From Zingiber officinale (Eukaryota; Streptophyta; Magnoliopsida; Zingiberales; Zingiberaceae), in NCBI RefSeq assembly GCF_018446385.1, contig NC_056000.1:51864722-51928721 (forward strand): DNA of 64,000 nt, read 5' to 3'. Each line of letters starts with the position of its first letter. Position 1 is the first letter of the stretch. The translations under genes were made by a program, and so were the position numbers. This document shows, one piece after another, positions 12,533 to 22,165 of the stretch. Below the pieces are notes generated by a model, which saw nothing but the letters and a program-made list of their open reading frames with translations, was not told the DNA's origin and did no database searches.

Positions 12533-12541
12533 CTTTTATAA
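12533..12541 (-). promoter_or_regulatory. LTR TATA box (3' LTR copy)
   Basis: Minus-strand TTATAAAAG, followed by GGGTTGAGG. The matching box in the 5' LTR lies at about 17,720-17,727. The palindromic array lies immediately upstream on the minus strand. Confidence 0.6.
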
Positions 12542-12566
12542 CCTGCGAAGAAGACACAACAGAAAC

Positions 12567-12935
12567 TAGCCGTTGCTACGCAACGGCTAGGATGTGGACC
12601 GATCAGGCTTCATCCTGATCGGTCCACAGAGCTCCTGATCGGTCATGGGGACCGATCAGGCTAAGCCCTCCTGGACTTAAGCTATGGACCGATCAGGCAT
12701 GCTCCTGATCGGTCCAGCTTCATCCTGATCGGTCTTGGGGACCGATCAGATCTTTCTCTGATCGGTCCAGGGACCGATCCCCTTCCTTTTCTCCGAGCTT
12801 CTTGCCTTCTGATCGTTGTTTCCTGATCGGTCTGCAGACCGATCAGATAACACTCAGTAGGCTACTGTTTGGTTACTGATCGGTCACCAGACCGATCCAG
12901 ATATCCAGTGTATCACTGGATCGATCCACTGATCG
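12567..12935. repeat. Palindromic array GACCGATCAG / CTGATCGGTC (3' LTR copy)
   Basis: Roughly 15 copies of a 10-mer or its reverse complement in about 310 bp, often as facing pairs. The pair at 12,595-12,626 has 13-base perfect arms around a 6-base loop. A separate hairpin (ctagccgttg / caacggctag) starts the array at 12,567. The right LTR has the same array at about 17,755-18,125. Confidence 0.9.
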
Positions 12936-13880
12936 ATCCAGAGCTTGGTTTTTGCCCAAACCAAGTCCCAAGCCTTCCAAACCAATATCCGGTCAACCTT
13001 GACCTATTGGTACATCATGCTTAGCCTCCGGTCACTCCCTTGACCTGCTAAGACTCCCCACCAAGTGTCCGGTCAATCCCTTTGACCCACTTGGACTTTT
13101 CTCTTCGTGTCAAGTATCCGGTCACTCCCTTGACCTACTTGACCTTCTCAACACCAGATGTCCGATCACCCTTGATCCATCTGGATTTTCCCTTACCCGG
13201 CTTCACTCACCAGGACTTTCACCTAGCTTCACTCACTAGGGTTTTTCACCTGGCTCCCGGCTTCACTCACCAGGACTTTCCAACTGCCTGGCTTCACTCA
13301 CCAGGACTTCCCAACTGCCTAGCTTCACTCACTAGGACTTTCCGACTGCCTGGCTTCACTCACCAGGACTTCCACCTAGCTTCACTCACTAGGATTTTCA
13401 CCTGGCTTCACTCACCAGGATTTCCCAACTGCCTGGCTTCACTCACCAGGACTTTTCCACATCCGGTTCAGAGAACGAGCTACCGAGCCATCTCTGACCA
13501 CAGTTCGAAGAACGAGCTACCGAGCTCTCTCCGACTACCATCCGGTCCAGAGAACGAGCTCCCGAGCCCTCTCTGACCACAGTCCGGATAACGAGCTACC
13601 GAGCCCTCTCCGACTTCCCATGTGCCAAGCTTCCATACTTGGACTTTTCCCGTGCCAAGCTCCCTGCTTGGACTTTTCCGAGTCAGGTCAACTCACCTCG
13701 GGTCAACCAGGTCAACCTTGACCACAGGTTGCACCCACAATCTCCCAAGCTTGTATCCTTGTCAAACATCAAGATACAACCATTGTCAAACATAACTCGT
13801 CAAACATCAAAACACAACTCGAGTTCAGTCAACTCGAGTCTAGTCAACCAGGTCAACCTTGACCTAAGGTTGCACCAACA

Positions 13881-15629
13881 ATCTCCCCCTTTTTGATGTT
13901 TGACAAAACCCATTGACAAAACCCATAATCAAACCCATAATCAAGTTAGGTTAACTCGATAACCTAACTTAGGTTTTCCAATGTTCTTCCCTGAACATTC
14001 TCTAGACATTCTCCATTCTCCTTTCTACTCTCCCCCTTTTTGACACACATCAAAAAGAGTGAATCAAGGTCAAGAGTTTCTTCCTAATGAAAGTCTCATA
14101 CCTTTCATTGAAACTCTTAATTTCCCCCTTAACACTAGAGTCAATAATTAACTTAGTGATAATCCCATATCACTCATCCTCAAAAATTTCGACGAGTAAA
14201 AAAACTCCCCCTAAAAGTCAACTCCTCCTTGACTAATAGGTAAAACTCCCCCTAAAGGTCAACTCCCCCTTGACCATTGCACCAACAATGTCTTGGAGAG
14301 TTTCAAACCTGTAGAAATCCAAAATACCAACTTCCTGAGCTGCAATTTCAGACAAACAGTCGAAATTCAGCAGGTTGGCACGCCCTGATCGGTCACCAGA
14401 CCGATCAGGGATTCCTTGGATCGATTCCCAAATCGATCCTCGCTTTCTGGATCGTCACTGATCGGTCACCAGACCGATCAGGACTTCTCTGGATCGGTCC
14501 GGTGACCGATCCAGCCTCTGAAATCAGAGATTTCTGATTTTCTCCCCGGGAGAAATTCAGAAACTCACAGAAAATTACAGAAAATTTCAAAAATCGTAAA
14601 ATTTTGAGGATACATTCCTCATACCATATACTATCATGAAAAAATAATTTTAGATGAAAATAACTTCCATTTTCAAATCTTGATACAAAGTTCAAAAACT
14701 TTTGAAATAGTTCAAAGTTTAACTCATCTTTGTATCATCTTGCTCAATGATGAATGCTATCACTAGAAAAGCTTCATCAAGGTTTTTCAAATCAATTTTG
14801 AAATAATTTTAAACCCTTTAATTTGGGACCACAATCTTTGGGCTATATGTACATGACTTGTACATAAGCTTTCCCTATGATCCCCAATTAGAATTAGGCT
14901 CATCTAGGTACAAGAACTATGCACCTTGATCCTAACTCACAATCCTAATATCTCACACACATCTAAGATGTATCAAACACATCCAAGTCAATTTTGATGT
15001 GAGATATGGGTTTAGGTTATCTTAGGCTAAGGTCTCATGCATTTTCTAAACATCAATTTGATCTCCATATCAAATTATGTTTTTAACCTTAAATCAATTT
15101 CATTGATTATAAATGCAAGAAATGATGACATGGCATAAAATGATATCATACATAATAACATGTGCCAATGTCATGATGTCATGGCATAAAGTATGAAACT
15201 TAAATAAAGCATGACATATAACTAACCTAAGCATTATCATGACATTTCAAATGATCATAAAATAAATATGATGTCATGACATGGCATATGACAAACAATA
15301 TATGGCAAATAGCACATAAAGGTATAGAAAATACCTAATTCTAGCCTTAGTTGCCATTTTTGATAGTTTTGATCATTTCGCCATAGGTTCTATATTCCTA
15401 AGTGTAATAGACCTAAAATCACATACCAAGGATGTTTAGATCACTATGTGCCAATTAAATTGACCTAAGAGAACTCCTCAAATGTGATTGGCACATCCTA
15501 ATCACCTTAGGAATAATTTTCAATTTCATTTTCAAGGCTTGATTGCACCTTGAAAATTCCTAAAGTGCCACCTTTTGCCATGATTAGGTTAACTACCTAT
15601 TCAAGTAAGGTTGGCACACCCTAACTCAT
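13881..15629 (-). other. Non-coding 3' interior of the nested element
   Basis: It opens with the polypurine tract complement (atctccccctttttg). It holds another cluster of the CTGATCGGTC palindromes at 14,383-14,515, and is otherwise AT-rich. I found no polymerase, integrase or protease motifs in any frame. Confidence 0.75.
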
Positions 15630-17099
15630 CTAGCGTGATGAAATCACGCTCCTAGGAACCCAATACCTATTGGAGCTCATTGGGTTCACTAAATATTCAC
15701 TAGGGATGACTTCCCTAGCAACCCTCCTAATGACCCTCCTAGGCTTTAAAGCCTTGGTCATTTGGGACTCATCAAGATCCACTCTAGGGGTGACTCCCCT
15801 TGTGACCTTGGTGATGGTCTTTCTAGCCCTAGGTCTTGTTCCATAATCGAATGGAACATTGTGATAAGTGGGCTTGACCACTTGGGACTTAGGTTTGTGA
15901 CCCAAACCTTTCTTGTCCTTGGACATTGGTTTTTGACCCTTAAACCCTAGAGATGACTTCTCCAATTTCTTAAGAGCCTTTTCCAAAGTATCAAATCTTG
16001 ACCTCAAGACTTGATTCTCCTTCTCTAATACCTCAATTTTTAATTTTTCATTTTTCTTGGAGGTATTCCTAGGCATGTGTCTAGTTGATTTGGGATTTCT
16101 ACCTAGGTTCTCCTTAGCCTTAGATGAGTTAATCCTAGGGTTCACATTTCTAGTATTATCCTTATCTAAGCTAACATGTTTAGCACCTAAGCACACATAT
16201 GGTTTTCTATTGTTAACATGCTCATCATTATTTGCAATAGCAATAAAACTACTAGTATGTTTCTTATTTGAATTGCAATAATGTGCCTTAAAAGGTACCT
16301 TAGGGTTTGCCTTAGCTCCCCCTATCGATGTGCATCCCTTGTCCTTGTGAGGTTGCCTCCCCCTTGGACATTTACTCCGATAATGTCCCCTTCGCTTGCA
16401 TTGGAAGCATACCACGTGCCCCTTGCCTTTGCGTGTCGGGACTCCGACTCCCTTAACCTTTGGTGCCGGTGGAGTCTTCCTAACCCTCCTTGGACACTTA
16501 CTCTTGTAGTGCCCAAATTCCCTACACTCAAAGCATATTATATGTAACTTATTTGAAATTACGATGCTTGAGTTACCTAGGGTTGAGGATGGATGAAGGC
16601 TCTCTTCCTCATCCCTTCCGGAGGTAGATGCTTCTTCTTGCTCCGATCTTGAAGAAGAGACCTCCTCCTCTTCTTCCTTAGACGTTGAGTGACTCTCAAC
16701 TTCTAATTCGCTCCCTCCATGATGTGAGCTACTTGGCTCACTTGACTCCTCTTCATGGCTTGAAGTGGAGCTCTCCTCATGAAACTTAGCCAAGTTATTC
16801 CACAACTCCTTGGCGTTGTTGTAACCACCTATTCTACACAAAATGTCATTAGGTAAAGAAAATTCAATGATTTTCGTTACCTCATCATTGATGGTTGATT
16901 GGTGGATTTGCTCCTTGGTCCACTCCTTCTTCTCTAGGGTTTCTCCTTTCTTGTCCATCGGAGACTTGAAACCTAATTGAACACAACTCCAATTTTCAAG
17001 GTTAGTTATAAGAAAATACCTCATTCTTACCTTCCAATACGCGAAGTCGCAGCACTCGTAGAATGGTGGAAACGTGATGTCTTCTCCGAGTCGATCCAT
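15630..17099 (-). CDS. gag: Copia-type Gag with two CCHC zinc knuckles (nested element)
   Basis: An intact 489-residue frame starting MDRLGEDITFPPF. The first ~105 residues (YWKVRMRYFL, KELWNNLAKFHEES) match the Copia Gag capsid-type domain. An acidic Ser/Glu-rich linker follows (about 108-170). Two zinc knuckles then span C189-C202 (CFECREFGHYKSKC) and C231-C244 (CFQCKRRGHYRSKC). A probable coiled coil lies near 348-385, and the tail is basic. Gag forms the particle that packages the element RNA; the knuckles bind RNA. The ATG is about 60 bases inside the primer-binding site, as expected for the first frame of the transcript. No pol frame follows the stop. It is uninterrupted while its Tat1 host is full of stops, which fits a more recent insertion. 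Confidence 0.9.
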   Translation of the reverse strand: MDRLGEDITFPPFYECCDFAYWKVRMRYFLITNLENWSCVQLGFKSPMDKKGETLEKKEWTKEQIHQSTINDEVTKIIEFSLPNDILCRIGGYNNAKELWNNLAKFHEESSTSSHEEESSEPSSSHHGGSELEVESHSTSKEEEEEVSSSRSEQEEASTSGRDEEESLHPSSTLGNSSIVISNKLHIICFECREFGHYKSKCPRRVRKTPPAPKVKGVGVPTRKGKGHVVCFQCKRRGHYRSKCPRGRQPHKDKGCTSIGGAKANPKVPFKAHYCNSNKKHTSSFIAIANNDEHVNNRKPYVCLGAKHVSLDKDNTRNVNPRINSSKAKENLGRNPKSTRHMPRNTSKKNEKLKIEVLEKENQVLRSRFDTLEKALKKLEKSSLGFKGQKPMSKDKKGLGHKPKSQVVKPTYHNVPFDYGTRPRARKTITKVTRGVTPRVDLDESQMTKALKPRRVIRRVAREVIPSEYLVNPMSSNRYWVPRSVISSR

Positions 17100-17147
17100 T
17101 CTCTAGCTTGTGCTCCCCCGGGTGTTAATCCGACGAAGAGCAACCTG

Positions 17148-17159
17148 GCTCTGATACCA
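17148..17159 (-). other. Primer-binding site of the nested element
   Basis: The minus strand reads TGGTATCAGAGC, complementary to the 3' end of initiator tRNA-Met. It is two bases from the 5' LTR. Confidence 0.85.
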
Positions 17160-17161
17160 CT

Positions 17162-19090
17162 TGTTAGGATCGATGGTCCTCGGCTAGAGAGGGGGGTGTG
17201 AATAGCCGCCCCAAATCATTCGTTTCTTTCTACAAATCAGGTTAGCGCAGCGGAAAATAAACCAATAGAAACGAAAATAAGGAAGAGCAAACCTCAAACT
17301 CGAACTCGACGATGTAACGAGGTTCGGAGATGAAACCCCTACTCCTCGACGTGTCCGTAAGGTGGACGAGCCCTATCAATCCGTCGGTGGATGAGTCCCC
17401 GGAAAACCGGCTAAAACAAACTCCTTCTGGGTGGAGAAACCTCGCCACAATACTTTCTTGCAACAGCAAGATCAGAGTGTACAAGAATACAGCAAGAAAC
17501 TAAGTACAATACAAAAGTAATAACCCTAGCTTGCCTTCTTGTCGACTGGATGAAGCAGCAACTTCACGAGACGCCTACAACAGCAGGAACCAGCCAATGA
17601 AGCTCACACGAAGCTTCAAGCAGAAGAGAGCTCAGCAAAGCTCAAATTACAGTAGTCAGAAGAACAGCAACTCAAGGAGGAAGAAGAAGAAAAAACAGTA
17701 AACAGTAGCTCCTCAACCCCTTTTATAACCTGCGAAGAAGACACAACAGAAACTAGCCGTTGCTACGCAACGGCTAGGATGTGGACCGATCAGGCTTCAT
17801 CCTGATCGGTCCACAGAGCTCCTGATCGGTCATGGGGACCGATCAGGCTAAGCCCTCCTGGACTTAAGCTGTGGACCGATCAGGCATGCTCCTGATCGGT
17901 CCAGCTTCATCCTGATCGGTCCTGGGGACCGATCAGATCTTTCTCTGATCGGTCCAGGGACCGATCCCCTTCCTTTTCTCCGAGCTTCTTGCCTTCTGAT
18001 CGTTGTTTCCTGATCGGTCTGCAGACCGATCAGATAACACTCAGTAGGCTACTGTTTGGTTACTGATCGGTCACCAGACCGATCCAGATACCCAGTGTAT
18101 ACTGGATCGATCCACTGATCGATCCAGAGCTTGGTTTTTGCCCAAACCAAGTCCCAAGCCTTCCAAACCAATATCCGGTCAACCTTGACCTATTGGTACA
18201 TCATGCTTAGCCTCCGGTCACTCCCTTGACCTGCTAAGACTCCCCACCAAGTGTCCGGTCAATCCCTTTGACCCACTTGGACTTTTCTCTTTGTGTCAAG
18301 TATCCGGTCACTCCCTTGACCTACTTGACCTTCTCAACACCAGATGTCCGATCACCCTTGATCCATCTGGATTTTCCCTTGCTCGGCTTCACTCACCAGG
18401 ACTTTCACCTAGCTTCACTCACTAGGGTTTTTCACCTGGCTTCACTCACCAGGATTTCCAATCTGCCCGGCTTCACTCACCAGGACTTTCCAACTGCCTG
18501 GCTTCACTCACCAGGACTTCCCAACTGCCTAGCTTCACTCACTAGGACTTTCTGACTGCCTGGCTTCACTCACCAGGACTTCCACCTAGCTTCACTCACT
18601 AGGATTTTCACCTGGTTTCACTCACCAGGATTTCCCAACTGCCTGGCTTCACTCACCAGGACTTTTCCACATCCGGTCCAGAGAACGAGCTACCGAGCCC
18701 TCTCTGACCACAGTTCGAAGAACGAGCTACCGAGCCCTCTCCGACTACCATCCGGTCCAGAGAACGAGCTCCCGAGCCCTTTCTGACCACAGCCCGGAGA
18801 ACGAGCTACCGAGCCCTCTCCGACTTCCCATGTGCCAAGCTTCCATACTTGGACTTTTCCTGTGCCAAGCTCCCTGCTTGGACTTTTCCGAGTCAGGTCA
18901 ACTCACCTCGGGTCAACCAGGTCAACCTTGACCACAGGTTGCACCCACAATCTCCCAAGCTTGTATCCTTGTCAAACATCAAGATACAACCATTGTCAAA
19001 CATAACTCGTCAAACATCAAAACACAACTCGAGTCCAGTCAACTCGAGTCTAGTCAACCAAGTCAACCTTGACCTAAGGTTGCACCAACA
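17162..19090 (-). mobile_element. 5' LTR of the nested gag-only element
   Basis: 1,929 bp, nearly identical to 11,975-13,880. The length difference comes mostly from copy changes in the ttcactcaccaggactt repeat tract. The TATA box, palindromic array (about 17,755-18,125) and both other repeat tracts are conserved. Confidence 0.92.
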
Positions 19091-20719
19091 CAAACATGCT
19101 AGCCGGTCTACGGCTCGACATCAATAAGCTTCTTCACGAAGGAGTGATGTACATCTTCGGACTGAGTCCCATACGGACTCCTCTTCCGACCGGCTTCGGT
19201 AAGAATTTTACTTGGGCGTTTGCTTTGATTGCTAACTGATTTTTCTCCTTTCCTTTGCAGCAGACATCATCATGGAGTCGGTGATGGCCGACATTCTGAA
19301 GAGAAAGGCGGCGACGCTCGAAGCCGCGACAGCCAAGGAGATGGAGGCGCTCGACATCCAGCCGGTCGACTCGCATGAAGGGGAGAGCGGGACTCATGCA
19401 GAGTCGGTCGCTCAGGTTTCTCAACAGCATGTGGCAAGCGGAGCCACTCCCAGCGGAGGACAAACTGCCCAAGAAGAAGGTTCCGCTCGAGAAGAGGGAC
19501 AACCTGCCTCGAAGAGGCGCCGAGTGGAAACTCCACTCCGCTCGGCTACCTCTGCCGTTCAACCGTCTGCCCGAGCTACTACACATGCTCGCGGCAAGGC
19601 GCCAAAAATCTAGGCTATTTCATCTGATCGGACGCCTTCGGAATGGGACGAGCCGGAGGCTCCTATTGAAGCTATTCGGTCAGCACCCTTCCGCCCGCTC
19701 GTCAACCGGTCAAGCGCTCAACCATTCATTCTCAGTTTTCGGCGCCGGCTTCTGATCCAATTCCGACCGCCGGTCGGACGACCCCTTGCCATGGCCGCAC
19801 TGTACGAGTCTCTCTTCATCTCCCGACTGAAGAGCTGCTGCTAGAGGCCGATCGCCCAACTGTGCCCGAGCACACCATCACCTTGAAGGGGCCCCTAGCC
19901 GAGATGTGGGCTGACGCTCGGGCGCGCGTCGCGTTGATCCCCCTTCGAAATTTGGCCAATAGCCATATGCAGGAGGCCACGGGGGTAAGTTAAAACAGTG
20001 TTTGGTATGCCTTATCTCCGTTCGGCGACTAACAACTTATAATTCTCTCGCCAGAGATGGGTGGAAGAGATAGCTGTCTCCAATCGCCTGGCGATGGTGG
20101 ACGAGGAATTAAGACAACTGAAGGCAGTTAGCGGCCCGTCCGGCTCTCACGGCCCCTCGTATGCCGAGCTGCAAAAGGAGCTGAAGAAAGCTCAAGATTT
20201 GTTGGCGACCGAGCAGAAAAAGACGGCCGATCAAGCCCATGCCTTGGCCGAGTCCGAGCGATAAGTCAAGTCGCTTGACACAAAAATAACCTTGGCCACC
20301 ACTCGGAAAAACACGGCCATTTCCGATTTGGAGAAGAAGAACGTGGAGGCTCGAGGCCTGGAGCTGAAGGTAAGGAGCTGACGGAGCAGCTTGATAGAGA
20401 GAAGGCGGGCCGCTCGGCCGACGCGGAGAAACTTCAGAATCTGCAGGATTCCCTTACTGCCTCCCAGGCGGCCCTCAAAGAATATCAAGAGGCTGAGCCG
20501 AGTCGGGTCGCTTCCCTAAGACAGAGCTACATCCGCTCGCCTGAATTCTCTGAAAAAATCTACGAGCGGATGTACACAGCCTTCGACTTGGCTATGACTG
20601 CCACCACCACTTATCTGAAGTCTAAGGGTCTTCTTCCGGAGTCCACTACTATTCCGGCCGGCGATCAAGTGGCACTCCTGGACAACATCCCCAAAGACCT
20701 TTATGATTACATTGAGTAG

Positions 20720-21079
20720 ACGTCTGTATACGTAGTTAGGCCGCTAGGCCAAAAAATGATCCTTTTTTGTACTTAGGCCGCTCGGCCTAAAGTTTTAATT
20801 TTAATGCAACATTTCCCTTTCGCGTACTTTGTCCTTTTGCTAGTTAATGTGTGTTGTCCGCTCGCCTATTATCACATCTCTGGTATTCGAAAAGACATTT
20901 GGTGTTGCCCTTCCGCTCGGCTAAATATGTAATATTTCCAATATGCAACATTCCGCTTCGATAGCAGAGATCGCTCGCTAGACACCAATGAAGTACCTTT
21001 GGGTACTGGGCCGAGCGGAACGTAGAGACGATCGAACGATATTGACGGCGAGTTTCTTGGACAATTGCATCCTTTTTAT
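20720..21079. other. Spacer downstream of the Tat1 antisense gene
   Basis: It contains several copies of a short ccgctcgg phrase and no gene. It should hold the 3' end of the antisense transcript. Confidence 0.5.
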
Positions 21080-22040
21080 TGGCCTCATCCGCTCGGATGA
21101 TTTATAGACGCCGTCTCGTCTCTCGATATTTATCGTCGGAGCTCGACGGTCTTCCGCTCGGATGATTTATAGACGTCGGCTCGTCTCTCGATATTTAACG
21201 TCGGAGCTCGACAGTCTTCCGCTCGGATGATTTATAGACGCCGGCTCGTCTCTCGATTTTTAACGTCGGAGCTCGACGGTCTTCCGCTCGGGAGTTTATA
21301 GACGCCGGCTCGTCTCTCGATATTTAACGTCGGAGCTTGATGGTCTTCCGCTCGGATGATTTATAGACGCCGGCTCATCTCTCAATATTTAACGTCGGAG
21401 CTCGACGGTCTTCCGCTCGGATGATTTATAGGCGTCGGCTGCGTCTCTCGATTTTAACGCTCGGAGCTCGGACGGTCTTCCGCTAGGGAGTTTATAGACG
21501 CCGGCTCGTCTCTCAATTGCATCCCATGGGCTCTTCCGCCGGATGATTTATAGACGCTCGCTCTCGATATTTAACGTCGGAGTTCGACGGTCTTCCGCCG
21601 GATGATTTATAGACGCCACTCGTCTCTCGATTTTAACGTCGGAGCTCGGCGGTCTTCCGCCCGGAGTTTATAGCCGGTCTCTCGATATTTAACGCCGGAG
21701 CTCGACGGTCTTCCGCTCGGATGATTTATAGACGCCAGCTCGTCTCTCGATATTTAACGTCGGAGCTCGACGGTCTTCCGCTCGGATGATTTATAGACGC
21801 CGGCTCGTCTCTCGATATTTAACGTCGGAGCTCGACGGTCTTCCGCTCGGATGATTTATAAACGTCGGCTCGTCTCTCGATATTTAACGTCGGAGCTCGA
21901 CGGTCTTCCGCTCGGATGATTTATAGACGCCAGCTCGTCTCTCAATATTTAACGTCGGAGCTCGACGGTCTTCCGCTCGGATGATTTATAGACGCCGGCT
22001 CGTCTCTCGATTTTTAATGTCGAAGCTCGACGGCCTTACA
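21080..22040. repeat. 65-bp tandem array between the convergent Tat1 genes (about 15 units)
   Basis: Each unit contains cggatgatttatagacgcc, then tctctcgatatttaacgtcg and ctcgacggtcttccgct. Several units are shortened (near 21,440-21,690). The array sits between the end of gag-pol (22,166, minus) and the end of the antisense gene (20,719, plus). Confidence 0.92.
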
Positions 22041-22165
22041 GGCTAATCTTTAACACAGCCGCTCGGCGGACACACTAGCCATCCTTTAATTCATTTTTGC
22101 TTCCTGCATTACAAGGACATGGGCGACTAGAATATACACAAAAATGAGTTACACCAGTGCACCTT

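Larger units (their letters stand above)
11975..13880 (-). mobile_element. 3' LTR of the nested gag-only element
   Basis: It carries a TATA-like box (minus, 12,533-12,541), a palindromic array (12,567-12,935) and two further repeat tracts. At 13,190-13,460 a phrase near ttcactcaccaggactt recurs about nine times. At 13,470-13,610 a phrase near gaacgagctaccgagcc recurs four times. The 164-aa frame at 13,082-13,576 is a by-product of these repeats. Confidence 0.92.
11975..19090 (-). mobile_element. Nested gag-only Copia-type retrotransposon with perfect TSD (caaac)
   Basis: The LTRs are 11,975-13,880 (1,906 bp) and 17,162-19,090 (1,929 bp), with ends tgttaggatcgatgg...tgcaccaaca. The TSD caaac is at 11,970-11,974 and 19,091-19,095. 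The primer-binding site (minus TGGTATCAGAGC, 17,148-17,159) abuts the right LTR and the polypurine tract abuts the left one, so the element is on the minus strand. The 3.3-kb interior encodes gag but no protease, integrase, reverse transcriptase or RNase H, so it must rely on other elements for these. It landed in exon 1 of the Tat1 antisense gene and is therefore younger than Tat1. Confidence 0.93.
11380..20719 (+). pseudogene. Tat1 antisense gene (plant gypsy-associated 'transposon protein'), spliced, split by a nested element
   Basis: This plus-strand gene runs opposite to gag-pol. Exon 1 starts MASSSHPEDQ at 11,380 and resembles the N-terminal domain of plant 'putative gypsy type transposon' proteins (Pfam Transposase_28 type). 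The nested element interrupts it at 11,974, and it resumes at 19,096-19,198. Intron 1 is 19,199-19,260 (gtaag...ttgcag), exon 2 is 19,261-19,984, intron 2 is 19,985-20,054 (gtaag...ccag) and exon 3 is 20,055-20,719, ending in DYIE then TAG. Exon 2 is low-complexity; exon 3 is charged and coiled-coil-like. Breaks: frameshifts near 11,890, 19,720 and 20,370; stops at 19,611 and 20,262. Additional ORFs of this kind are known in Tat elements. Their function is unknown, and the name does not mean a transposase activity. Confidence 0.7.

Noticed and set aside
13082-13576. 164-residue frame in the nested LTR
   Set aside because: Made by the ttcactcaccaggactt repeat; the other LTR has a shortened, different version.
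21080-22040. CRISPR-like array
   Set aside because: Tandem units with no unique spacers, in a plant retrotransposon.
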